From: Closterium sp. Naga37s-1 | Lineage: Eukaryota > Streptophyta > Zygnematophyceae > Desmidiales > Closteriaceae | Length of the DNA stretch: 64,000 nt | Assembly (NCBI GenBank): GCA_947471745.1 | Contig: CANJKZ010000724.1 | Span: forward strand, 5,514,001-5,578,000 | Reading direction: 5' to 3' | In this document: one piece after another, positions 1 to 8,202 of the stretch | How positions within the stretch are numbered: position 1 is the first letter of the stretch | Layout of the letters: each line of letters starts with the position of its first letter | Notes under the pieces: model-generated | Database searches by the model: none | Seen by the model: the letters and a program-made list of their open reading frames with translations, nothing else | Told to the model about the DNA's origin: nothing | Position numbers and translations under genes: made by a program

Positions 1-463
1 CGGCCCCGCGCTAGCCCCATTCAGGCCCCGATCAGGCCCGCGCTAGCCCCGTTTCAGGCCCCTTCGGCCCCGTTTCAGGCCCCGTCGGCCCCGCGCTAGC
101 CCCGTTCAGGCCCCGTCGGCCCCTTGCTAACCCCGTCAAGGCCCCGTTTGGCCCCGCGCTAGCCCCGCTCAGGCTCCGATCGGCCCCGCGCTCGCCCCTC
201 TAGGGCCCCAACCGGCCCCGTGCCTACCTCGCCGACCCGTGCCCACCACCCAGAGGCCCCGGGCGGCCCGTTCCCGCCGCAGCACAAGAGGGAGAGCGGG
301 CGGCCCGTCCCCGCCATGACCTGAGCCGAGCCGCGCGCCCCGAGCCGAGCCGCGCCACCCAGCCGAGCCGCGACCCGACCTGAACCGAGCCGCGCCGCCC
401 TACCCTACCTGGTTCGTCCTACCTGCTTCTCCTACCGCTACTGCTGCTATTTCTACTGTTCCT
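1..463 (+). repeat. GC-rich minisatellite leader of copia C1
   Basis: Positions 1-235 are degenerate tandem copies of a roughly 30-bp unit built on the words ggccccgcgctagcccc and gttcaggcccc. After that comes a CG-rich stretch of short repeats of gagccgcg (about 310-400). No gene is visible. The stretch lies between the expected primer binding site and the gag start at 464, so it is the transcribed leader of C1. Copia C2 has an analogous but unrelated GC-rich tandem leader at 16975-17690. Confidence 0.75.
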
Positions 464-2119
464 ATGGCTAGCCCACAGGTTCTCGTGTTCGATGCTGAGG
501 GCCGCCCTGTGAAGTTTGACACCTGGCTCGATGACCTGCACCTCTACCTACAGCTCACAGCCAAGGATGACATCTCACTGTACGATCACGCCCTAGGCCT
601 TGTCACTGCCCCTGCTGCTACTGCTGACAGCACTGCTCGCTCACAGTGGCAGACTCGTGATGCCCACGCTCGCTTCGCCATTCGCAACTCCCTGCCGATA
701 GACGAACGCGAGCACTTTGGTCACCACAAGACTGCACCGGCACTGTACACAGCTGTAGTTGCTCGCTACTCCTCACCTGCCTCTGCCGCACTAGGCCGTC
801 TCTCCCTCCCCTACCTGTTTCCCGACCTGGCCTCCTTTCACACAGTCGCTGACCTCATCACGCACCTCCGTACTAGTGAGGCCCGCTTCCGTGCCGCCAT
901 GCCTGCTGAGTTCCTTGCCACGCACCCCCCTCCACTCTGGCTCACTCTCTATCACCTAGTCACCCGCCTCCCTGACACACTGCGTGCTGTCAGGGACCAC
1001 TTCCTAGCTCGTTGCCCCACTGAGCTCACCATTGCCCTCCTCGAGAAGGAGCTACTTGCAGCTGAGGCTAGCATAGTCGCTGTAGGTGCCTCTCGTGGCG
1101 ACCCCCGTACCCCGTTCTTTGAGGGGTGTTCTCCTTCCCCCCTTCTTCCCTCTGTCGCCTCTGCTGCTGCTGTCGACCTTCTTGGTACTGAGAAGGTCGG
1201 TACTGCGTCTGCCTCGAGCGGACGCCGCAGCGGCAAGGGCAAAGGGGGCAAGGGTAGTGGCGGTGACGGCGGGGGAGGCGGCGGTGGGGGCGGTGGAGGC
1301 AGTGGGGGTGGTGGCTCGGCTGGAGGGGCGAGTGGTAGCGGTGGGGGTGGTGGCGGCAGCGGCGGGGGAGGTGGCAGGAGTGGAGGCGGCGGTTGGGGTG
1401 GCGGTGGACGAGGCGGCGGCAGGGGTTGGGGTGGTCGAGGAGGTGGCAGCGGTGGTGGTGGCCGTGGAGGCGCTGGCGGTGGCCAGGGCCAGCAGCACAC
1501 CCTCTCGCCCCAGGAAGTCCGTGAGTGGTACTCTCAGCACGGGGGTGGGGGTGGTCTTAGCTGCACGTACGTCATTCGCACTGGTGACCGCACTGGTCAG
1601 CAGTGTGGACGACCGCACGCCACACAGCGCTGCTTCTCTCGTCTCGACGACGCTTGGCGTGTTCAGTTCCCTCAGGCCACTGAGCTGCCCCGCTGGCTTG
1701 ATCTCCTGAAGAAGGGGATTGATATCTATGCTCTAGACTTTGATGCTATTCTATCTGCCATGTATGTGATGTCTACTAGTGGAGAGGGTGCTGAGTACTT
1801 GTGTGTGCCGCCCGACCCGGGCATTAGGGCCAGTGCGTCTGCCGCTCCAGGTACTCACGTGTCGGCTACCCCAGGTGCTGGTGAGGCTGCTGCTCTAGGT
1901 GCTCGTGTGTCTCCCCCCCTTGGTACTGCGTCGACTGCCGCACTGCACACCTTCACACTGGACTCAGGTGCTTCTCGCTGCTTCTTTCGTGACCGCACTG
2001 CCCTTGAGCCACTTACTCGGCCAGTTGCTGTCTCCCTTGCTGACCCCTCTGGGGGTCCGGTCATTGCGACCTCTTCCACTGTCCTTCCCTGCCCTGCGGT
2101 CCCGTCGGGCACACTGTGA
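464..2119 (+). CDS. gag: Copia C1 Gag and start of protease, ending at an in-frame TGA
   Basis: The start at ATG 464 gives a retroviral-type Gag of the copia class. Residues 1-210 are the capsid-like region, with WLDDLHLYL near the N-terminus. Residues about 255-345 are an almost pure Gly/Ser/Arg tract. A zinc-knuckle-like C-X13-C-X3-H-X4-C motif starts near residue 367. The protease active site, TFTLDSGASRCFFRD, has its catalytic Asp near residue 500. The frame stops at TGA 2117-2119. The homologous codon in copia C2 is TCA (Ser), so this is a C-to-G nonsense change or, less likely, a readthrough site. Downstream sequence continues in the same frame with clear pol homology. Confidence 0.9.
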   Translation: MASPQVLVFDAEGRPVKFDTWLDDLHLYLQLTAKDDISLYDHALGLVTAPAATADSTARSQWQTRDAHARFAIRNSLPIDEREHFGHHKTAPALYTAVVARYSSPASAALGRLSLPYLFPDLASFHTVADLITHLRTSEARFRAAMPAEFLATHPPPLWLTLYHLVTRLPDTLRAVRDHFLARCPTELTIALLEKELLAAEASIVAVGASRGDPRTPFFEGCSPSPLLPSVASAAAVDLLGTEKVGTASASSGRRSGKGKGGKGSGGDGGGGGGGGGGGSGGGGSAGGASGSGGGGGGSGGGGGRSGGGGWGGGGRGGGRGWGGRGGGSGGGGRGGAGGGQGQQHTLSPQEVREWYSQHGGGGGLSCTYVIRTGDRTGQQCGRPHATQRCFSRLDDAWRVQFPQATELPRWLDLLKKGIDIYALDFDAILSAMYVMSTSGEGAEYLCVPPDPGIRASASAAPGTHVSATPGAGEAAALGARVSPPLGTASTAALHTFTLDSGASRCFFRDRTALEPLTRPVAVSLADPSGGPVIATSSTVLPCPAVPSGTL

Positions 2120-5100
2120 GGTCTCCACCTCCCCTCGTTCTCTACGAACTTGGTGGCAGGCTGTGCACTCCAGGACGGGGGTGTTCACCAGTTCACCCCT
2201 GCCTACGAGCGCGTGACACACTGCACGTGTGCTCGTACGGGCCGTCACTTGGCTACCTTCACTCGGCAGCCGGGGTCGGACCTGTACACACTGACTACTG
2301 AGTCCCCTCAGGTTGCTGCGACTGCGTCCGCGTCCGCGTCAGGTCAGCTGTCCGCCCCCTGCTCGTGTCGCTCTTTGGCACACGAGACTGTCCTCTGGCA
2401 CCACCGCCTTGGCCACCCGTCTGTGCAGCGGCTTCGTGCCATGCACTCCAGGTACCTTGTCTCTGGCCTGCCCAGGGTCCTTCCTCCCCTCCCACCCTCG
2501 CCTGCTCCTACCTGTCTCCCCTGTGTCGAGGGACGGCAGCGCGCCGCTCCTCACTCCTCCTCGTTCCCCCCGACGACTGCTCCCTTGCAGACACTCCACA
2601 TGGACGTGTGGGGCCCAGCCCGCGTCCGTGGTCAGGGTCAGGAGAGGTACTTCCTGATAGTTGTTGACGACTACTCGCGCTACACCTCGGTCTTCCCCTT
2701 GCGCACCAAGGGTGAGGTCCCTGATGTCTTGATCCCTTGGATCCGCCGAGCCCGTCTCCAGCTCAGCGAGCGTTTTCACTCGGACTTTCCTGTCCTGCGC
2801 TTGCACTCTGACAGAGGTGGTGAGTTCTCCTCCGACCTCTTGGCAGCCTACTGTGCTGAGCACGGCATTGAGCAGTCGTTCACGCTTCCGGCTTCTCCAC
2901 AGCAGAATGGGGTTGCGGAGCGCCGCATTGGCCTGGTCATGGAGGTCGCCCGTACCTCCTTGATCCATGCGGCTGCCCCCCACTTTCTGTGGCCGTTTGC
3001 GGTCCGGTACGCTGCGCATCAACTCAACCTCTGGCCCCGTGTCTCCTTGCCGGAGACCTCGCCCACGCTACTGTGGACGGGGGAGGTTGGCGATGCGTCG
3101 CGTTTCCGGGTCTGGGGGTCTCGAGCTTTTGTCCGCGATTCGTCTGCGGACAAGCTCTCCTCCCGTGCTGTTCCCTGCGTCTTCCTCGGCTTTGTCCCGG
3201 ACGCGTCTGGTTGGCAGTTTTACCACGCCACCTCGCGCCGAGTCTTGCCCTCCCAGGACGTCACTTTTGACGAGTCCGTCCCCTACTACCGCCTCTTCCC
3301 CTACCGCACTGCCCCGCTCCCCCCCCCGCCTCTCTTCCTCTCGCCAGGTGCTGCTGTTGCAGACCCCCTCCTCCCTCAGGGTGCCGCTCCCTCAGGTGTG
3401 TCTCAGGTAGACCCGGTTGAGCCTGTTGAGGTAGCTGTCGACTCTCGTCCTGCTGGGGGTGCTGAGCCTGGGGGTGCTGAGCCTGGGGGTGTGGAGCCTG
3501 GGGGTGTGGAGCCTGGGGGTGTGGAGCCTGGGGGTGTGGAGCTTGAGGGTGCTGAGCTTGGGGGGGTGGAGCCTCGTGGTACTGAGCTGCGGAGTCCGGA
3601 GTCTGGGGGTTCTGCGTCTGGAGGTACGAGGTCTGGGAGTCCTGCACCTGGAGGAGCCCTCTCCTCGGAGCAGCTACGTGCGTGGTACTTAGAGTACTGC
3701 AGCCTCCGGAGAGGTACCGCTCGAGCCGGACGTACTACTGGGACTGGTGCTAGTACTTCTTCTCCCGTTCGGGAGCTCCCCTCCCGCGAGCGGATCCGTG
3801 AGTGGTACGAGCGGCGCTGCACTCTTCGGAGTGGCGTGCCTCGTGTTACGAACCCCGCTGCTGTTGGAGCTGCTGCTGGTGCTGAGGACCCGGGCGTTGG
3901 AGCTGCTGCTGGTGCTGAGGACCCGGGCGTTGGAGCTGCTGCTGGTGCTGAGGACCCGGGCGTTGGAGCCGCTGCTGGTGCTGAGGACCCGGGCGCTGGA
4001 GCTGCTGCTGGTGCTGAGGACCCAGGCGTTGGAGCTACTGCTGGTGCTGAGGACCCGGGCGTTGGAGCTACCGCTGGTGCTGAGGACGTGGACGCTGGAG
4101 CTGCTGCTGGTGCTGCCGACCCTGGTGCGGGTGTCCCTGCTGGCTCTGGTGTCGCTGCTCGGTCTCAGCCGTACTTTGTTCCGCTCCTTCAGCAGGTTCT
4201 TGGTCAGCTTCCTCCTCCTTTTCCTCCTCCCTCCTTAGAGTGTCCTCAGCCTGTCCAGCTGCAGTCGGCGTTACCGTCTGCCTCCTCTCTCCTTGGTCCT
4301 GCTCCTTACACTGGTCCGACTGGAGGTCTTACTGAGCGGCGTGAGCCTGCGTCTCGTCCTGCGTCGCCTGAGTCTCGTCCTGGGTCGCCTGTCCGCACTG
4401 CTCTCTCTAGTCATCGAGTCCAGCGTCAGCGTCTTCCTGCTGTCCCAGGCACTCACCGGATGGCGCTTCGTCCGTCCACTGCTCCACAGCGTGTCCCACT
4501 GCCGTCTCCTCCTGCTTCCTCTCTTCCTGCTCTTCCTGACCCTGGGTCAGACTCTCTTCGTGCTACCAGTCCTGCTGTCACGCGTCTCCTGGCCACTGTT
4601 GTCACTGACCCTTCCTTTGAGTCTGCTGCTGCGTCTGCCTTAGTTGCTGAGCTTGTCGACTTTGCTGCTCGCTGTCGTCTAGACTACGCTGCTAGCCTAG
4701 TTGCTGAGTCTGAGTCTGTCTGTCCTCCGTCCGTCGGGGGTGAGTGTGCTCTTGGCACTGACGTCCTTGAGGACAGGCAGGAGGAGTTCCAGTGCTTTGC
4801 TGCCACTTTGCCCCATCTCGTGTCCATGCTTGTTGCCCCTGAGGGAGACCCGGATGCACCAGACATCCCGACCCCACGCTCTTACGCAGAGGCGATGGCC
4901 GGTCCCTACTCCTCTCAGTGGCAGTCAGCCATGGACACAGAGATGGCTTCCTGGAAGTCCACAGGCACCTACGTCGACGAGGTTCCCCCGCCTGGGGCGA
5001 ACATCGTCAGTGGCATGTGGATTTTCAGGGTGAAGCGGCCGCCGGGTTCTCCGCCTGTCTTCAAGGCGCGTTACGTTGCACGAGGCTTCAGTCAGCGCGA

Positions 5101-6445
5101 GGGAGTTGACTTCTTCCAGACCTTCTCCCCGACCCCGAAGATGACCACTCTTCGGGTTCTGCTGCACGTCGCCGCTCAGCGTGACTACGAGCTCCACTCG
5201 CTTGACTTCAGCACTGCTTTCCTGCAGGGCAGCCTGCACGAGGAGATCTGGCTGCGCCGTCCACCTGGCTTCACTGGGTCGTTCCCTCCTGGTACCCAGT
5301 GGAGCCTCCGACGGCCAGTCTACGGTCTCCGCCAGGCGCCTCGTGAGTGGCACGACACACTGAGGACTACGCTTGCGGCTCTTGGGTTCGCGCCTTCTAC
5401 TGCTGACCCGTCGCTGTTTCTACGCACCGACACCTCACTGCCGCCGTTCTACGTCCTTGTGTACGTCGACGACTTGGTTTTTGCTACTGCTGACACTGTG
5501 GCACTCGCCCACGTGAAGTCGGAGCTGCAGAAGAGACACACGTGCACAGACCTGGGTGAACTGACAAGCTATCTTGGCTTGCGGATCACCCGGGACAGAG
5601 CACGCCGCACCATCACCTTGACTCAGTCACACATGGTGCAGCAGGTCCTTCAGCGCTTCCGCTTCACGTACTCCTCGCCTCAGCCCACTCCTCTGCCTAC
5701 CGGTCACTCGCTCTCAGCTCTGCCTTCGGATGAGTCCGTAGAGCCGAGTGGCCCGTATCCAGAGCTTGTGGGTTGCCTCATGTACCTGATGACCTGCACT
5801 CGACCAGACCTTGCATACCCTCTCAGCATTCTTGCACGCTATGTCGCTCCCGGCCGTCACCGGAAGGAGCACATGGATGCAGCTAAGAGGGTGTTGCGCT
5901 ACTTGTGCAGTACGTCGGGCATGGGGCTAGTGCTTGGAGGGCGAGTCCCAGTTGTTCTCACTGGACACTCAGACGCTTCTTGGGCAGACGACCAGGCTAC
6001 TCAGCGGTCGTCTCAGGGTTACTCCTTCAGTCTTGGCTCTGGTTCTGTTTCTTGGCGTTCTACTCGCTCTTCTTCTGTTCTCAGCTCCAGTTGTGAGGCT
6101 GAGATCTACGCCACAGCCATGGCGGCCCAGGAGCTACGCTGGCTCACCTACTTGCTGACCGACCTTGGAGAGCAGCCTCGTTCTCCTCCAGTGCTGTACG
6201 TCGACAACAAGGCAGCCATTGCCTTGTGTGAGGAGCACAGACTGGAGCACAGAACGAAGCACATTGCTCTGCGTTACTTCCTCGCTCGAGAGCTGCAGCA
6301 GCGTGGTCAGCTTCGCCTGCGTTACGTGGCCTCTGAGGCCAACACTGCTGATGTGTTCACCAAGGCGCTTCAGCCTTGTGACCATCAGCGCTTTTGCACT
6401 CTTCTAGGCCTTGTGCCTACTGGACCTCACTTGCTTACTTCTTGA
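2120..6445 (+). CDS. pol: Copia C1 Pol: protease end, integrase, reverse transcriptase, RNase H
   Basis: This is the same frame as the Gag ORF, after the single TGA. Numbering from the gag start, the integrase zinc finger is visible as HHRLGHPS with a downstream CLPC. The integrase core has Asp in MDVWGP (about 714), Asp in HSDRGGEF (about 783) and a Glu in QQNGVAERR. An expanded linker follows (nt 3410-4530), with 15-bp and 33-bp tandem repeats encoding EPGGV and GAEDPGVGAAA. The reverse transcriptase shows FKARYVARGFSQREGVDF, SLDFSTAFLQG and the catalytic YVDD (about 1667). RNase H shows HSDASWADD and SSSCEAEIYA. All catalytic residues I can identify are present. It ends at TGA 6443-6445. 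This protein copies element RNA to DNA and integrates it. Confidence 0.93.
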   Translation, partial: GLHLPSFSTNLVAGCALQDGGVHQFTPAYERVTHCTCARTGRHLATFTRQPGSDLYTLTTESPQVAATASASASGQLSAPCSCRSLAHETVLWHHRLGHPSVQRLRAMHSRYLVSGLPRVLPPLPPSPAPTCLPCVEGRQRAAPHSSSFPPTTAPLQTLHMDVWGPARVRGQGQERYFLIVVDDYSRYTSVFPLRTKGEVPDVLIPWIRRARLQLSERFHSDFPVLRLHSDRGGEFSSDLLAAYCAEHGIEQSFTLPASPQQNGVAERRIGLVMEVARTSLIHAAAPHFLWPFAVRYAAHQLNLWPRVSLPETSPTLLWTGEVGDASRFRVWGSRAFVRDSSADKLSSRAVPCVFLGFVPDASGWQFYHATSRRVLPSQDVTFDESVPYYRLFPYRTAPLPPPPLFLSPGAAVADPLLPQGAAPSGVSQVDPVEPVEVAVDSRPAGGAEPGGAEPGGVEPGGVEPGGVEPGGVELEGAELGGVEPRGTELRSPESGGSASGGTRSGSPAPGGALSSEQLRAWYLEYCSLRRGTARAGRTTGTGASTSSPVRELPSRERIREWYERRCTLRSGVPRVTNPAAVGAAAGAEDPGVGAAAGAEDPGVGAAAGAEDPGVGAAAGAEDPGAGAAAGAEDPGVGATAGAEDPGVGATAGAEDVDAGAAAGAADPGAGVPAGSGVAARSQPYFVPLLQQVLGQLPPPFPPPSLECPQPVQLQSALPSASSLLGPAPYTGPTGGLTERREPASRPASPESRPGSPVRTALSSHRVQRQRLPAVPGTHRMALRPSTAPQRVPLPSPPASSLPALPDPGSDSLRATSPAVTRLLATVVTDPSFESAAASALVAELVDFAARCRLDYAASLVAESESVCPPSVGGECALGTDVLEDRQEEFQCFAATLPHLVSMLVAPEGDPDAPDIPTPRSYAEAMAGPYSSQWQSAMDTEMASWKSTGTYVDEVPPPGANIVSGMWIFRVKRPPGSPPVFKARYVARGFSQREGVDFFQTFSPTPKMTTLRVLLHVAAQRDYELHSLDFSTAFLQGSLHEEIWLRRPPGFTGSFPPGTQWSLRRPVYGLRQAPREWHDTLRTTLAALGFAPSTADPSLFLRTDTSLPPFYVLVYVDDLVFATADTVALAHVKSELQKRHTCTDLGELTSYLGLRITRDRARRTITLTQSHMVQQVLQRFRFTYSSPQPTPLPTGHSLSALPSDESVEPSGPYPELVGCLMYLMTCTRPDLAYPLSILARYVAPGRHRKEHMDAAKRVLRYLCSTSGMGLVLGGRVPVVLTGHSDASWADDQATQRSSQGYSFSLGSGSVSWRSTRSSSVLSSSCEAEIYATAMAAQELRWLTYLLTDLGEQPRSPPVLYVDNKAAIALCEEHRLEHRTKHIALRYFLARELQQRGQLRLRYVASEANTADVFTKALQPCDHQRFCTLLGLVPTGPHLLTS
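3858..4113 (+). repeat. 33-bp coding minisatellite in the integrase-RT linker of C1
   Basis: About eight tandem copies of a 33-bp unit, each beginning near gctgctggtgctgaggaccc, encode an 11-residue AAAGAEDPGVG repeat. A separate 15-bp repeat, gagcctgggggtgtg, lies upstream at about 3460-3560. Unit lengths are multiples of three, so the pol frame is kept. Confidence 0.85.
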
Positions 6446-6621
6446 GTCTGTTGTACTGTGATCTCTATATATAAACCTGCATGTGAACTGGTCTTGTGAC
6501 CACTTGCTTGTGCTCGGAATTTGTGTGGTATCCTTGAGATCCACCCTGAGCTTGTTTTGCCTTGCTTTACCTTGACTGGTCTTGTGACCCCTAGTTCTCC
6601 CCCACTTTGCCTATGGGGGTG
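6446..6621 (+). other. Conserved 3' noncoding region of copia C1 before the polypurine tract
   Basis: This lies between the pol stop and the 3' LTR. It has a TATA-like tatatata at about 6463-6471 and ends in the polypurine tract gggggtg. The block at about 6505-6560 is nearly identical to the corresponding block of copia C3 (8070-8127, opposite strand), including the 18-nt word tgctcggaatttgtgtgg. The two LTRs are clearly more diverged. Function is not known. Confidence 0.7.
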
Positions 6622-6753
6622 TGTCAAACATTATATATGTTGTGTTAGTTTAGGCTACAGTGGGTTAGCCTATAGGGGGTACACAATTCTAGGGTTAGGT
6701 ACTTGTACTCTTTTCATTGCTAGTTCATTCATTCCTGTTCAGTGATTCCAACA
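6622..6753 (+). repeat. 3' LTR of copia C1 (132 bp)
   Basis: It begins TGTCAAAC after the polypurine tract and ends ATTCCAACA, the usual TG..CA form. It aligns with the C2 5' LTR at 16766-16898 (133 bp), which shares the words for a tagg-ctgtagtggg core, a gtaca core and ttcattcattt near the end. The LTR is very short for copia. Confidence 0.85.
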
Positions 6754-7224
6754 ATCATTAATCATGGCAGCATTAAAAAACACCTCCACACCGAACAACC
6801 ATGCAGAAACAGTGGCGAACTTGTCACTTGGGTTAAACGGGGGCGGGTTTGTCAGCTTGATTTTGACAGTTGTTGAAGCCGTTATTGCCACTTGGACTGT
6901 TGGCGCTGTGGCTGTCGTTGCTGGAGTTGTCGCTGCTGCACGTGTCGGCGCTGCTTGCGACTGTTGCAGTGACTGTTGCTGCTGTGCCTGCCTCGCATCG
7001 TCCGCATCCATGGAGCCTTCCAACTCGCTCCAGACCCGCTCATCTGGCGTGGAGCTGCTACTTGCGTCCTCAACGACAGGCGACTCCTGGCGCGCTTCAC
7101 CACGCGCCTGGTGTAGTTCGGCGTTTTCCTTCCGCAGGCGCTCCATCTCTGCAGTCATGCCCTGCAAGTTGGCATGCATCGCCCGGAACTGTTGCATGAA
7201 CTCGTTAAACTCTGCCGAATCCAT
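6754..7224 (-). pseudogene. gag: Partial Gag of gypsy fragment G1, truncated by C1
   Basis: 157 residues remain from ATG 7224. The N-terminus is a likely coiled coil (FNEFMQQFRAMHANL, then MTAEMERLRKENAEL). A Gln/Ala/Thr-rich spacer follows, then the start of a retrotransposon Gag capsid domain (FNPSDKFATVSAWLFGVEVFF). The frame then runs into the C1 LTR and stops. The capsid motif supports a gypsy-type Gag; the C-terminal half is missing. Confidence 0.7.
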
Positions 7225-7416
7225 GTGCCTCAGGCTTCGTCTAATAGGCAGGGGGTGACTAGCGATTTTTCCGACTTTGGTGAAGGCGTAAACGCTATCG
7301 TAGTCGTAGTGAAATAATCGTATCTATTTCACAGGCCGACCGCTTTACAGCCTACCAAGTCTATCGCGACCCTTATACAAACTACCCCAGAAACGCGAGG
7401 GTAACCTAGGAAAGTA

Positions 7417-7428
7417 GCTCTGATACCA
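7417..7428 (-). other. Primer binding site of G1 (initiator tRNA-Met type)
   Basis: The minus strand reads TGGTATCAGAGC, the standard plant LTR-element primer site complementary to the 3' end of initiator tRNA-Met. It lies two bases inside the LTR edge. Confidence 0.85.
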
Positions 7429-7430
7429 AG

Positions 7431-7711
7431 TGTTATGAGTTGTGAAAGAGAAGCGTGCGCAGAATTCAATAACGCGGAAGTGATTACAACGTCTGAGCAA
7501 ACATCGAGGCCTAGGACTACTATAGCAGTGCTAGCTAGGCCGAGGTCGCGGAGTCGCGAAATGGTTGGGTGCAGGTTCGGGGTTGGAAAACCCGAAGGCG
7601 ACGCGATGGTGGTTCGGAAGGCGGGGTCGTCGGGCCGAGCCTGGGTTTCCGAAAACCGGGGTTGTACGCGTACAGTGTGACCCAGTAAGGAATCCGAGAA
7701 AATTCCTTACA
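7431..7711 (-). repeat. 5' LTR of gypsy fragment G1
   Basis: On the minus strand it starts TGTAAGGAATTTTCTCGG and ends ..CATAACA, next to the primer site. The outer end carries a small dyad with arms taaggaat and attcctta. A related end, attccttaca after a similar dyad, occurs at 25914-25939. Confidence 0.7.
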
Positions 7712-7799
7712 CGAACTAAGGGCGAGTAACATTGCAGTGACCAAACCCAAATTCCGACCTTTTGGTTGTGTTGGTCAATATTCGAGGGAAGTGGTAACA

Positions 7800-7994
7800 A
7801 ACACCTTGGGCGTTATTTTTATATTCCAATAACCACGATTCTTGCGTGGTTGATTTAGGGGCACCCTCTTAGAAATAGAATGCAATGGAATGATGAGATT
7901 AGGAATGCGGGAGATACAAATAGCAAACCCTAACTGAGTTGTACTCGCTAGGGAGCACCTCACTAAAGCCTATCACAAATATCAACATTTGACA
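7800..7994 (-). repeat. 3' LTR of copia C3 (outer end uncertain)
   Basis: On the minus strand the LTR begins TGTCAAATGTTGATATTTG at 7994, directly after a polypurine-like tatggggttg. It shares the words gcgagtacaac and agggtttgctat with the left LTR of C4 (22308-22485). The outer end cannot be placed exactly; a TG between about 7763 and 7848 is plausible. Confidence 0.65.
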
Positions 7995-8202
7995 CAACCC
8001 CATAGGCTAAGTGAGGGGCATCAAAGCAAGCAGGGTGAACAAACAGTCACAAGACCAGTCAATGCAAGAAGCAAAACAAGCTCAGTGTGGATCTCAAGGA
8101 CACCACACAAATTCCGAGCACAAGCAAACGGCCACAAGGCCAGTTCAATAGTTCACTATGATATATAGTAGGAAGGTACAACAAGCAGAGTAAGCAACAA
8201 GG

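Larger units (their letters stand above)
1..6753 (+). mobile_element. Ty1/copia LTR retrotransposon C1, nearly complete
   Basis: This copy runs from its untranslated leader (the left LTR lies outside the window) through gag, protease, integrase, reverse transcriptase and RNase H in copia order to a short 3' LTR at 6622-6753. The only break I see in the long open frame is one in-frame TGA at 2117-2119. A purine-rich tract ending in gggggtg sits directly before the LTR. The right end abuts the gag of gypsy fragment G1, so C1 probably inserted into G1. The target duplication cannot be checked because the left end is missing. Domain order and motifs make the superfamily call secure. Confidence 0.93.
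6754..7711 (-). mobile_element. Ty3/gypsy-type fragment G1: 5' LTR, PBS, leader and partial gag
   Basis: Reading the minus strand, the fragment holds a 5' LTR (7711-7431), a primer binding site (7428-7417) matching the initiator tRNA-Met complement, a 190-bp leader, and gag from ATG 7224. The gag is cut at 6754, exactly where the C1 LTR ends, which suggests C1 inserted into this element. The rest of the element is not in the window. Confidence 0.75.

Noticed and set aside
952-1709. Pro-rich and Val/Ala-rich frames over the glycine tract of C1 gag
   Set aside because: They are shadows of the GGT/GGC-rich Gag tract in other frames.
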